A stretch of 19,712 bases of DNA from an uncultured Bacteroides sp. GTDB lineage: Bacteria > Bacteroidota > Bacteroidia > Bacteroidales > Bacteroidaceae. Under the pieces are notes generated by a model. It worked only from the letters and a program-made list of their open reading frames with translations. It ran no database searches and had not been told where the DNA came from. Position numbers and translations under genes: made by a program. The DNA is taken from the NCBI GenBank assembly GCA_900557355.1, contig USSR01000038.1, positions 1-19,712 of the forward strand. Reading direction: 5' to 3'. Of the stretch, positions 7,210 through 16,406 are shown piece by piece. Within the stretch, counting starts at the first letter, position 1. Every line of letters starts with the position of its first letter.

Positions 7210-9219
7210 ATGAGATATACAAAATATAAATGGATGATGTGGCTTGTGCTGCTTTGTTTCTCATGTGTGAATGAGGAACAACGTGCAGTTCTGTCGGATG
7301 AACCGGGAAAGGTGCGAATGAATATGAGTATCAGTACACGTGCTACATATGATCCTGAAGTATTGAACGAAAATGAAACGCGTATCAACCGGTTACGTCT
7401 TTACGTTTTTGATGGCTCTACTTTAGATAAGATGTATTATTGGTCGGATTTGAATATAAATGATGGTGTATACGTTACTCCGATATTTCTAGTAAAGGCT
7501 GCTACTGGTAAAACGTTTTATGCCATTGTAAATGAGCCAACGGATATGGATTCCCGTGCTTTATTGGAAGCAGTGGATCATCCGGGTGATTTGGCTGAAA
7601 TACAATACAGGAGACGTGATATAATGGATTATTGGAATCCTAATATAATGGGCTACTATAATGATTATTGTTTGCCGATGTATGGAGAACTGACAGGAGT
7701 GGACGCATTGGAAGGGACGACACAAACAATCAATCTGCAAGTAGACCGAGCTGTTGCGAGGGTAGATGTTTATATGAGGAGGGAAATAGGACAGGATGAA
7801 AACTACTGGGAAAACAGGCTTTATATTGAAGAGTTAGGAGTGGATCGTATATCAGATATTGGATTTATATCGCCTGTCCGAGTGCCGGATAACCGTTACG
7901 ATAATATCTATTTTATGGACAGAAAAGAAATCAGAGAAGAAGTATATTCTGATGATAAAGGAGAATTATTATATTCTTTTTATGTTCCGGAAATGGAGTG
8001 TATATATGATAAATTATCCTTAGATTTCCATTATAGATATGAAACGGGATATGATGGTTGTGCTTGGGTCGAGTTGGGCGGATATGATCCTTATACCGGT
8101 TATCTCTATGGAGAAATTCTAGAAAAAATAGAACGTAACCATGTATATAAACTTTTTTGCCGTTTTACTCAAAAAACAGCTAAGTTTAAACTAAATCTGA
8201 CAGTGTGTCCATGGGAATATCTTCCGCCACAGGCAGAAGAGGTGAAGGGAGAAGTTAAGATGACGAATTGTTATATGGTAGCTCCGGGCGGAAGGGTGGA
8301 TATTCCTACTGAAAACGTATATAAGATATGGGCTCAACAAGTAGAGTTTGGCAATATTCCAATTCCGGATGGAGACGTAATGGCAGAACTCGTATGGCAA
8401 GATGAACAAGGAGTTATTGCGGACGGAGGAATCACGGTGGTCAATGCTTTGGAGCGCGAGAGGGCTTACTTGCAGGTAAGGACGGCAAAAGAGGGAAATG
8501 CGGTTGTTGCGATGAAAGTAAACGGCGAGATTTATTGGAGTTGGCATATTTGGTGTACAGATTATGAACCAAATGTAACAGAAGGACAGAAGTTTTTTAA
8601 TAATTTGGTTTGGATGGATAGAAATCTGGGAGCTATGACTAATGAATATACAATTGACGGTGGAGTAAAAGGTTTACTGTATGAATGGGGACGTAAAGAT
8701 CCTTTTCCTAGTGCTGAAAATTGGACTCAAAAGGAAAAAACACTTTATACGGAAAATAGTGTAACCAATGTCCGTTTTAAAGTAGCTGAAGTGGAAAACT
8801 TAGTAGAGTCGGTTCGTGAACCTCTAACTTATATAACTAATGAGCGAAGTTGGGGAGACTGGTATACAAATTCGGTGTCATTAATGAATTATTCATTATG
8901 GTTGCCAAATAATAAAACAATATTTGATCCATGTCCGATAGGTTGGCGTGTTCCCCCAGACAATCAACCTTGGAAGGGATTACAAGCTGGTTCAACTGAG
9001 AGTACACAAGGTATTATTCATCCAGAAGCAGGCTATTATCCAAGATCAGACAAACGTCTGCCTCAAGATGGTCGTCTTATATCTGGATTGTCGCATTGGG
9101 CATCTGTAGCTTCAGTAAATTCAGTTTATCCTTTAGGGGGATATGGTTATGGCTTGGGACAAGAATGGCAACCGTTTTGGCGGGCAGACGGACGTTCTAT
9201 ACGTTGTGTTAAAGAATAA
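7210..9219 (+). CDS. Fimbrial accessory/tip lipoprotein 1 with Fib_succ_major-type C-terminal domain
   Basis: 669 aa. Lipobox CFSC (Cys19), then a likely Arg-protease site after Arg44 (ISTRATYD) and the fimbrillin strand INRLRLYVFDG. Residues about 45-340 look like the two pilin-type domains (INLQVDRAVARVDVYM marks the usual second strand). Residues about 440-669 form a separate module with WSWHIWC (443-449), MDRNLGA (469-475), WGRKDPF (493-499), DPCPIGWRVPP (573-583) and a terminal SIRCVKE. These match my memory of the Fibrobacter succinogenes major paralogous domain. The gene is the shortest of three tandem paralogues. Probable minor or tip subunit; the ligand is unknown. The gene is visibly AT-richer than the pilin. 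Confidence 0.8.
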   Translation: MRYTKYKWMMWLVLLCFSCVNEEQRAVLSDEPGKVRMNMSISTRATYDPEVLNENETRINRLRLYVFDGSTLDKMYYWSDLNINDGVYVTPIFLVKAATGKTFYAIVNEPTDMDSRALLEAVDHPGDLAEIQYRRRDIMDYWNPNIMGYYNDYCLPMYGELTGVDALEGTTQTINLQVDRAVARVDVYMRREIGQDENYWENRLYIEELGVDRISDIGFISPVRVPDNRYDNIYFMDRKEIREEVYSDDKGELLYSFYVPEMECIYDKLSLDFHYRYETGYDGCAWVELGGYDPYTGYLYGEILEKIERNHVYKLFCRFTQKTAKFKLNLTVCPWEYLPPQAEEVKGEVKMTNCYMVAPGGRVDIPTENVYKIWAQQVEFGNIPIPDGDVMAELVWQDEQGVIADGGITVVNALERERAYLQVRTAKEGNAVVAMKVNGEIYWSWHIWCTDYEPNVTEGQKFFNNLVWMDRNLGAMTNEYTIDGGVKGLLYEWGRKDPFPSAENWTQKEKTLYTENSVTNVRFKVAEVENLVESVREPLTYITNERSWGDWYTNSVSLMNYSLWLPNNKTIFDPCPIGWRVPPDNQPWKGLQAGSTESTQGIIHPEAGYYPRSDKRLPQDGRLISGLSHWASVASVNSVYPLGGYGYGLGQEWQPFWRADGRSIRCVKE

Positions 9220-9247
9220 ACTAAGAATAGCAGAAATAATATATAGT

Positions 9248-11857
9248 ATGAAAAAGTACATTGTATATCTAATATTATGCTTTGTAAGCTGTTTTATATT
9301 CTCATGTACTTCAGTGTATGAGAAGGGAGACACCTCATGCATACCGGAAGGAATGGAGAGGCTTACTTTTAAAGTCATAGTGTCTTCTTCTAAAGTTGTG
9401 GGTTCTAATACACGCAGCATTGCTTTAGAAAAAGAAAATGAGATAAAAGACTTGTTTGTAAAAATAGGTTGTTATGATGGCGACCATTACAGAAATTTCT
9501 ATTCTACGCAGAATGGAACAATATATCTTGATTCCTATGTTTATGAGGATAGTATATATAGGGCAAGTATTGAAGTGCCTGTTGGTACATTTAGAGATGG
9601 AGATAATATTTATGTGTGGGCAAATCAAGAATATCCGATTGATGTCACTTCAGAGGAGGAATTGACAACTCCGTTATATATGTCCGGGATAGGGACAATA
9701 AGAGATAGGTGGGGCGGTGGTCGTGAGTTTGAGGCTGATGTACATTTACTTCGTGGAGTCGCTAAGTTACGAACCGTGGTTCGTACTACAAAACGCTCCG
9801 TTCTAGGGTCATGGAATATTAATATAAATCAGGTAGAGACTCAAATACTTCATATGCCTTTGTGTATTCGTCCATTTGCACCTTTTGAGACTCACCGTAA
9901 TCCTGCTGCAAATGATTGGTGGAATGACGTATATCACAGATATATAGATTGTACTTTAAAAAATGTTGATTGGTGGTTTCGATGGGAAAATTCTCATTTA
10001 TTATCATCCGTTGAGTTACCGATAGATGACGGGGTAAATGTTGATAAAGTAGCGGAGACGTCTTATGACCGCTATATTTATGAGAACTGGTTAGAGAATG
10101 AATCAGACTATGATGAAAATACGAATGTTACAGCTTTGAAAGTCAGGATTCCTTTGTGGAATAATGAAACTGGAGAAAATCGCACGATTGAACGCGTTAT
10201 TCCCATTAAAACAAATGATAGTTATCGAATATTGAGGAATCATATTTATACAGTGGACGTGAGGGTGCTAAGTCTTGATGAAGTGAAAATATTCACGAAT
10301 ATGCTCGATTGGGAAGATGTAGGCGTTACAGGTGATATTGTAGGAGGCGTTGACTTTGATATAGACAGGACAAAAATAACTTTGATTAAAGATATTGTCG
10401 ACCCGGTGAAACTGCTGAAAGTGGACTGTCATGCTCCGGGACGCTTACAAATCAGAGCTTTGAAGCCTAATAAGACAGATTTAATATCAACAACAGATTT
10501 ACAGTTATATTGCAATGGAATAACGGAAACGGATAAACTGGCGGATAACAGTGGCATTTATGACCTCACTGCCGCACAAGTAATGAATTTCTATTGTACC
10601 ACCGGTAGTGTTCCCGCCAATTATGAAGGTGGTTTTATAGAAATTTCTTCCGACAATGTGCATGTGGAATATATTCCTGTCAGTTCATTGGATACTTTTA
10701 CTCCGTTAGACACGGAAGGGACTGCCAATAGTTATATAGCAGATAGAGGTGCAGGTTCTTATTCTTTCACTGCTACCATAATGGGAAACGGAGTGGACGG
10801 TATTATTGACGAAGGGAAGTTTGAAGACGCAAGTGGCAATATCTTGACAAAAGCCGGTGGTGCCAATATTCATCCTTTATCGGCCAAATTGCTTTGGCAG
10901 GACACGGATGAACTGGTGGAACAAGTTGCTTTAGTCAATGGCAGGGTTCAGGTGAAAATGGGACGAAGCCGGGGAAATGCAGTGATAGCTGTTTATGATA
11001 AGACTAATCCTAATGCGGAGGATGCGAAAGTGTTGTGGAGTTGGCACCTTTGGTGTACGGCTACCCCAAAGATACTGGAATTCGTCACTTCGATATATAC
11101 GGGCAATAACTATAAAGTGATGGATCGTAATCTTGGTGCGACTGCTACTAAAGCGTATTTAGGCACTGTTCAAGGATTGCATTATCAATGGGGGCGTAAA
11201 GACCCGTTTTCGGGTTCATTGACTTATGATGGCATACGTACTATTTTATATGACGTAAGAAGTGGTCAGGTCGTATATAAATATTCCGATGAACGAGTGA
11301 CTGCCGGTCAAGCTATAAGTACTCCGAGTTCCTTGTATAGTCCAAGGAGAGGATTGGGGAGTGAATCTTGGTGTACGAAAACAACAGAACTGAAATATCT
11401 GTGGGGAAATCCGGACGGAGAACAGGATGTTTTCCCTAAAGAAACATTAAAATCGTTGTATGACCCTTGTCCGTATGGTTATAAAGTTGCACCGCATGAC
11501 GTTTTTAAAATCTTGAGTAAAGGTGAGATCGCCATATTCCCCCCGGCCGGAGCGTCACTTGGGGATATGTATTTCATAAAAAGTTATTTTGCGAATGGAT
11601 CAACCTTTTATTATGATAATGCAGGGATTGATGAAACGAAGCTAATTTATTTGCCGGAGACTTATAGACCTAATGGTGATGGTATAAAGTTAGGAAAACG
11701 GGGAGTTTACTGGTGTTCTTCACCTCATCCTGCTGACAAAGAACATAGTGGGCTCATGTTTAACTTTCATCCATATACTGCTATGGACTTTGAATATAAT
11801 ATATATAATCCGGTGGTTACTTCAACGCCTGCTTCGATACGCTGTGTAAAGGAATAA
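9248..11857 (+). CDS. Fimbrial accessory/tip lipoprotein 2 with Fib_succ_major-type C-terminal domain
   Basis: 869 aa. The frame is open further upstream, to an ATG at 9143 inside the previous gene, but the ATG at 9248 starts a proper lipoprotein signal (MKKYIVYLILC, lipobox FIFSC, Cys20) and leaves a normal 28-nt gap. A likely protease site follows Arg56 (GSNTRSIAL). Pilin-type domains occupy about 35-370. A middle segment follows (VDFDIDRTKITLIKD onward), then the C-terminal module with WSWHLWC (from 597), MDRNLGA (from 625), WGRKDPF, YDPCPYGYKVAP and a terminal SIRCVKE. Residues about 375 to the end are closely paralleled in the next gene, showing tandem duplication. Likely minor or tip pilus subunit; function inferred. 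Confidence 0.8.
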   Translation: MKKYIVYLILCFVSCFIFSCTSVYEKGDTSCIPEGMERLTFKVIVSSSKVVGSNTRSIALEKENEIKDLFVKIGCYDGDHYRNFYSTQNGTIYLDSYVYEDSIYRASIEVPVGTFRDGDNIYVWANQEYPIDVTSEEELTTPLYMSGIGTIRDRWGGGREFEADVHLLRGVAKLRTVVRTTKRSVLGSWNININQVETQILHMPLCIRPFAPFETHRNPAANDWWNDVYHRYIDCTLKNVDWWFRWENSHLLSSVELPIDDGVNVDKVAETSYDRYIYENWLENESDYDENTNVTALKVRIPLWNNETGENRTIERVIPIKTNDSYRILRNHIYTVDVRVLSLDEVKIFTNMLDWEDVGVTGDIVGGVDFDIDRTKITLIKDIVDPVKLLKVDCHAPGRLQIRALKPNKTDLISTTDLQLYCNGITETDKLADNSGIYDLTAAQVMNFYCTTGSVPANYEGGFIEISSDNVHVEYIPVSSLDTFTPLDTEGTANSYIADRGAGSYSFTATIMGNGVDGIIDEGKFEDASGNILTKAGGANIHPLSAKLLWQDTDELVEQVALVNGRVQVKMGRSRGNAVIAVYDKTNPNAEDAKVLWSWHLWCTATPKILEFVTSIYTGNNYKVMDRNLGATATKAYLGTVQGLHYQWGRKDPFSGSLTYDGIRTILYDVRSGQVVYKYSDERVTAGQAISTPSSLYSPRRGLGSESWCTKTTELKYLWGNPDGEQDVFPKETLKSLYDPCPYGYKVAPHDVFKILSKGEIAIFPPAGASLGDMYFIKSYFANGSTFYYDNAGIDETKLIYLPETYRPNGDGIKLGKRGVYWCSSPHPADKEHSGLMFNFHPYTAMDFEYNIYNPVVTSTPASIRCVKE

Positions 11858-11878
11858 TTCATTAGAAATCTAAAAAGT

Positions 11879-14740
11879 ATGAATGAAATGAAAATAACAA
11901 TACAACAATACTTGTTCGGGATATGTCTGTTGGTTTTCTTCGCTTTTAATATGTTGTTAGGTGGTTGTAACGATGACACTGAAATGGAAATGATTAATTC
12001 CTCTCAAAAAAATGTCATCAGCTTATCTATCCCGGATGCGGAATTGGTACAGGTACGCAGTGTGGCGAATGAATCGGAATGTAAGATTAGTGGCATACAG
12101 GTGTTCGTATACAATGATTCTCACGCCTCATCCCCTGTATATTATCAGGAGGGTAAAGCTGATTTGTCCTTTTTGTTTGGAAATGGAACCGCATCGCCGA
12201 CTGTGACATTGAAAGAATACATTCCCGCTGACAAAGAACGAATTTATGTAGTTTGTAACCTGACTAATCGTTCTTCTGCATCAGGAGCAGGTGATTTTCT
12301 TATAAATAAAACGGCTAGTGAAGAGCAGTTGAGGAATTATACTAGTCAAGGAATGATGAAGGGCTTTTCCGGTCTGCAAAGTGAAGGGCGGACTATTCCG
12401 ATGTACGGTTGGATAGAATGGAATGAAAAGGCTAGCTCTAATGTTTGCCTATTGACCCGTTGTTTGGCAAAGGTTACAGTAGATGCCGAGACGGATTTGT
12501 TTTCCGGTAAACAAGTCTATTGGGAATGGAGAAATCTGAATTATTCGGATTTTACGTTAGATAGCGAGTATAAGGGAGGAATCTATCAGGGCAGTATCAA
12601 CGAAAGCGGCAGTTCAGAAAAGCATGATTTACTTTCCGCTACAACTCCTTTGGATGTAACGAAAGGATTGGTGACAAGTTACTATCCTTTGGAATATGGA
12701 CACTCCATTTACGCTTTAGGAAATAAGGTTGATAAGAAAACATTCTCCAAAGATCGTGCAATGTTGCTTCTTGTAGTCCGGAATCCGGACGGTTCGAATA
12801 AAGAGTATTATCGTTTGGATTTCCTGGATAAGGAAACCGGGCAGTATCTGGATATAATACGTAATCATTCTTATCGCTTTACTATTGCCGAGCTAAAGAA
12901 TAAGGGATATGATACGGAACTGGAAGCCATTCAAAATCCGGGAAGTAATATCGAGTATACGGTGACGGTTTCGGATAATTGGTCGCGGGGATATGCTTCT
13001 AACGGCCAGTACTTGGTAAAAACGGATAGGGAAGACCTTAAGTTGATAGAGAATGGCATCACAGACCCGGTAACAATGGTAAAATTTGAATTGCAGGCTG
13101 ATGAGACAGGGAATGTTGATTTAAATAATGTCACTACCCGTAAAGTTCGTATTTTAAATTCTGACAAGGAAACTTTGGTCTCTTCATCTGATGTGTGTCT
13201 GTTTTATAGCGTAGATAATAAGAACTTGATGCAGGTAAAGGGAGAAGATGGACTTCCGATAAATGAGGCGAATCTTCCACAAGGTAGTAATGTATATTGG
13301 ATTTATTGCAATGTACCAGGAGATTCTTCACTAAAGGAAGGATATTTGGAGATAACCATAGGTAATATTGTGAAGTATATCCCTTTTAGTATCATACCTC
13401 ATTCTGAAGCGATTGCTGTGGATGAAGACGGTCCGGCAAATTGCTTTATTACTCCGGTGACTTATGGTCTTTATTCATTTGATGCTACGGTGATAGGAAA
13501 CGGGACGGATGGTATAGTAGGAGAAACAAGAATATATACATTCGGTTATATTTATGATGAACAAGGACGTTTAGATAAGGGGCAGATTATAGGTGATGAT
13601 GCAGAAGTGTATCATTTTAAGGATGCTTTAGGGAACGATATTTCAAATTCTAAAAATGTTAGAATAACTCCTCTTTCTGCAAAGTTGATTTGGCAAGATG
13701 TGAAAAATCTGATTTCACAAGTTGCATTTAATGCTACTACTAATCGGGTTGAATTTTTGAGTAACGGTGCAGGAAATGGGGTCATTGCAGTTTATGATAA
13801 ATCAGATCCGAACGCGGAAGATGCAAATGTGCTTTGGAGTTGGCATGTCTGGTGTACGGAGAAACCTGATATTATTGAACTGGGGTTACCTACTAATGGA
13901 GAAACTTATAGTGGAAAAAACTATAAAATAATGGATCGGGATTTAGGAGCAACAACAACGATACCAGATATATTGACTACATGTGGCTTAGGTTATCAAT
14001 GGGGACGTAAAGATCCTTTTATTGGGCCTGCTTCCCTTGGAAGTATTGAAAATGCTCCTATCTATGATATACGAGGATCTGATTTGAATTTTAAGGAAGT
14101 AAATAAAACAGAAAATGTAGGTACAATAGAATATGCGATAAAGCATCCGGAAGAGTTTATTATGATGAATGAAAATGTTGAGAATAGTGATAATGACTGG
14201 CTTTATTATAATGAGCCAGAACCTGCAGGGAATCAGTATTTATGGGGAAATCCATATTCCGTACATCATATGGTAAACATAGGAAAAATCATGAAAACAA
14301 TTTATGATCCGTGCCCTGCTGGATATAAAGTTCCCCCGCAAGATGTTTATGGGGCGTTTTTGAAGAATCCTGTTATAGAATATGTGGGAGAATACAATAA
14401 TCAGACTAACGCTTATATTCAAAAAGAAGATTTTTATCCTCTTTTAGCTACAGAATATGGAGCTTATTTTCATTATGGAAAAAATGGAGATCATTCAGTC
14501 TATTTTATATCCGGTTCACATCGTTATGGAAGAATTGAATTCAAAGGGTTAAAGCCATTCTTCTATACAGGACATACAAGTGGAACTGGTACTAAAGGTA
14601 GGAGGAATGGTAATAATTCAGTATTGACATTATCGCTATTTATAAAAAATCCTATAGTAGCGGACTATGGATTCGGAGGTGGTGATGGTTGGGATGATCG
14701 TGCTACGGCTGGTTCTATCCGCTGTGTCCGTGATGAATAA
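11879..14740 (+). CDS. Fimbrial accessory/tip lipoprotein 3 with Fib_succ_major-type C-terminal domain
   Basis: 953 aa, largest of the three tandem paralogues. Lipobox LLGGC (Cys30); Met4 (11888) is an alternative start. A possible Arg-protease site lies at Arg60 (VQVRSVANE), before the strand ISGIQVFVYND. Pilin-type domains span about 60-375, with VTVSDNWSRG at their end. The middle region (VKFELQADETGNV, VYWIYCNVPGDSSLKEGYLE, GPANCFITPVTYGLYSFDATV) and the C-terminal module (WSWHVWC from 653, MDRDLGA from 685, WGRKDPF, YDPCPAGYKVPP, SIRCVRDE) align with the preceding gene. Compared with it, there are insertions in the TRIYTFGYIYDEQGR region and near the C-terminus. Probable distal tip or minor subunit. 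The HU gene starts 29 nt downstream with no terminator between. Confidence 0.8.
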   Translation: MNEMKITIQQYLFGICLLVFFAFNMLLGGCNDDTEMEMINSSQKNVISLSIPDAELVQVRSVANESECKISGIQVFVYNDSHASSPVYYQEGKADLSFLFGNGTASPTVTLKEYIPADKERIYVVCNLTNRSSASGAGDFLINKTASEEQLRNYTSQGMMKGFSGLQSEGRTIPMYGWIEWNEKASSNVCLLTRCLAKVTVDAETDLFSGKQVYWEWRNLNYSDFTLDSEYKGGIYQGSINESGSSEKHDLLSATTPLDVTKGLVTSYYPLEYGHSIYALGNKVDKKTFSKDRAMLLLVVRNPDGSNKEYYRLDFLDKETGQYLDIIRNHSYRFTIAELKNKGYDTELEAIQNPGSNIEYTVTVSDNWSRGYASNGQYLVKTDREDLKLIENGITDPVTMVKFELQADETGNVDLNNVTTRKVRILNSDKETLVSSSDVCLFYSVDNKNLMQVKGEDGLPINEANLPQGSNVYWIYCNVPGDSSLKEGYLEITIGNIVKYIPFSIIPHSEAIAVDEDGPANCFITPVTYGLYSFDATVIGNGTDGIVGETRIYTFGYIYDEQGRLDKGQIIGDDAEVYHFKDALGNDISNSKNVRITPLSAKLIWQDVKNLISQVAFNATTNRVEFLSNGAGNGVIAVYDKSDPNAEDANVLWSWHVWCTEKPDIIELGLPTNGETYSGKNYKIMDRDLGATTTIPDILTTCGLGYQWGRKDPFIGPASLGSIENAPIYDIRGSDLNFKEVNKTENVGTIEYAIKHPEEFIMMNENVENSDNDWLYYNEPEPAGNQYLWGNPYSVHHMVNIGKIMKTIYDPCPAGYKVPPQDVYGAFLKNPVIEYVGEYNNQTNAYIQKEDFYPLLATEYGAYFHYGKNGDHSVYFISGSHRYGRIEFKGLKPFFYTGHTSGTGTKGRRNGNNSVLTLSLFIKNPIVADYGFGGGDGWDDRATAGSIRCVRDE

Positions 14741-14769
14741 ACATATAAAATCATTCTTAATATAAACTT

Positions 14770-15036
14770 ATGAACAAATCAGAACTAATCAAAGAAGTAG
14801 CCCTTAAACGTAAGTTGAGCTTTAACGAAGCTACGAATGCAGTAGATGCAATAATGGAAGCCATTGCGGAAACAATGCATAAAGGAGAGGGTGTTACCTT
14901 AGTCGGTTTCGGAAGTTTTGTCATTCAGGGACGGAAAGCACGCAACGGGCATAATCCTGCCACAGGCGGCTCAATGCTGATTCCGGCAAAGCGACAAGTG
15001 AAATTCCGTCCCGGAAGTAAAATGAAATTAGAGTAA
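14770..15036 (+). CDS. HU-family DNA-binding protein
   Basis: 88-aa histone-like protein of normal length for the family. The N-terminal helices (MNKSELIKEVALKRKLSFNEATNAVDAIM) are followed by VTLVGFGSFVIQGRKARNG, then the DNA-bending arm with the intercalating proline in GHNPATGG (Pro63) and the basic KFRPGSKMKL end. HU proteins bend DNA as dimers and help recombination and transcription complexes. The gene sits 29 nt after the last adhesin and 41 nt before an OmpA gene, so it is probably cotranscribed with the pilus operon. That is an unusual place for HU and raises the possibility of feedback on the upstream inversion or on operon expression; this is speculation. Confidence 0.93.
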   Translation: MNKSELIKEVALKRKLSFNEATNAVDAIMEAIAETMHKGEGVTLVGFGSFVIQGRKARNGHNPATGGSMLIPAKRQVKFRPGSKMKLE

Positions 15037-15077
15037 AGAAACAGGTTAAACTAAATGTTGAACATAAAAATTGAAAC

Positions 15078-16247
15078 ATGAAAAAGAAAATTATTACAGT
15101 TGCATTGGTATTATCATCAGTCTGTGTTATGGCACAGCAAAAGGAAAATCGTGACACGGACAGAAATATTCTCCGTGGCCCGTATGAAACGAATGGTTTC
15201 TGGAGTAACTGGTATATCGGTGTAGGCGGTGGTATCAATATCTATGAAGGTGAATTTGATAACAAGACATCGGTGGGCAACCGTATTGCTCCTGCATTAG
15301 ATGTTTCGTTGGGCAAGTGGATAACTCCTTCTTACGGAGTGCGTCTGCAATATTCGGGTCTGAAAGCCAAGGGGCTGACGGACGCAAGCGGGATGTATGC
15401 CAAAGGGGCGCATCGTGGTTATTACAAGGAAGAGTTCAATGTTTCCAATCTCCATGCGGACTTTATGTGGAACTGGTCGAACGGTTTCCTCGGATTCAAT
15501 GAGAAACGTGTGTGGAATGTGATTCCGTTTGTAGGTTTCGGTTGGGCACGTTCGTGGGGAAACAGTACGCATGACAATGAAATTGCCGCCAACATCGGTA
15601 TCTTGAATACGTTCCGCCTGGGCAAGCGTCTGGACCTGACTCTGGAAGGACGGCAAATGCTAGTGAAAGAGTGTTTTGACGGAACTGTAAGTGGCAGCAA
15701 AGGTGAAGGTATGAGTTCGGTGACACTGGGTCTAAGCGTGAAGTTGGGCAAGACCCGTTTCAATCGTGTCGAGAAAGTGGCTCCTGCAGATTATTCATCT
15801 TATAATGAACGTATCAACGCGCTTCGCGCCAAAAATCATGATTTGAGCACCGAAGCACAGCGCCTTGCCGCCGAACTGGAAGCTGCCAGAAGTCGGAAAC
15901 CGGAAGTGGTGAATGAATCGAAAGTGACTGCTTCGCCGGTAGCCCTGTTCTTCAATATCGGCAAAGCTACCCTGGACAAGAAGGAACTTACCAATCTTGA
16001 GTTTTATGTGAACAACGCCATCAAGGCGGATAAGAACAAGACTTTCACGCTGATTGGTTCGGCAGACAGCGCTACGGGCAGCAAGGAACTGAACCAGCGT
16101 TTGAGTGAACAACGTATGGAATATGTGTACAATTTATTAGTCGAAAAGTATAAAATTTCCCCTGAACGTCTCGTGAAGAAAGCGGAGGGCGATACGAACA
16201 ACCGTTTCAGTGAACCTGAATTGAACCGCGTCGTAATCGTCGAATAA
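15078..16247 (+). CDS. OmpA-family outer-membrane protein
   Basis: 389 aa. Signal peptide to about residue 19-20 (VCVMAQ). Residues 40-225 form a beta-barrel-like region of alternating aromatic strands (WYIGVGGGINIYEG, VIPFVGFGWARSWG). Residues about 243-272 are a short heptad-like coiled coil (INALRAKNHDLSTEAQRLAA). Residues 285-389 are an OmpA/MotB peptidoglycan-binding domain: VALFFNIGKATLDKKE, IGSADSATGSKELNQRLSEQR, with Asp330 and Arg346 at the positions that bind diaminopimelate in E. coli OmpA. It probably tethers the outer membrane to peptidoglycan, possibly stabilising pilus attachment. It is the last gene before a strong terminator. It is the second OmpA-like protein of the operon, the first being the DUF3868 protein. 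Confidence 0.9.
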   Translation: MKKKIITVALVLSSVCVMAQQKENRDTDRNILRGPYETNGFWSNWYIGVGGGINIYEGEFDNKTSVGNRIAPALDVSLGKWITPSYGVRLQYSGLKAKGLTDASGMYAKGAHRGYYKEEFNVSNLHADFMWNWSNGFLGFNEKRVWNVIPFVGFGWARSWGNSTHDNEIAANIGILNTFRLGKRLDLTLEGRQMLVKECFDGTVSGSKGEGMSSVTLGLSVKLGKTRFNRVEKVAPADYSSYNERINALRAKNHDLSTEAQRLAAELEAARSRKPEVVNESKVTASPVALFFNIGKATLDKKELTNLEFYVNNAIKADKNKTFTLIGSADSATGSKELNQRLSEQRMEYVYNLLVEKYKISPERLVKKAEGDTNNRFSEPELNRVVIVE

Positions 16248-16277
16248 TAGTTTTATTTCATTTCAAGGTATTTCAGG

Positions 16278-16390
16278 CAACATTGCGGGACTGTCTCGTT
16301 TTCTTCTACGTCGGGACTGAAAGTGCTTTGTCGTTACAAGGTGGGCTTGTCGGCCGGTAGTTGGACGGCCCTTTGCAATGTTGTTTTTTT
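16278..16390 (+). terminator. Long branched terminator after the pilus operon
   Basis: CAACATTGC (16278-16286) pairs perfectly with GCAATGTTG (16375-16383), directly followed by seven T (16384-16390). The 88-nt interior holds a nested GGCCG/CGGCC stem near 16352-16370 and an 8-bp direct repeat CGGGACTG (16286-16293, 16312-16319). It ends 16 nt before the next start codon, so it could also be an attenuator for the downstream genes. Confidence 0.65.
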
Positions 16391-16406
16391 GAATGAAGAG
16401 GAGGAT

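Noticed and set aside
9143..9247. Upstream extension of the second adhesin frame to an ATG at 9143
   Set aside because: It overlaps the end of the previous gene and would bury the lipoprotein signal peptide that starts at 9248.
16323..16406. Longer start for the small membrane protein
   Set aside because: The extension runs through the terminator hairpin and T-tract, while the ATG at 16407 has a strong purine-rich ribosome-binding site.
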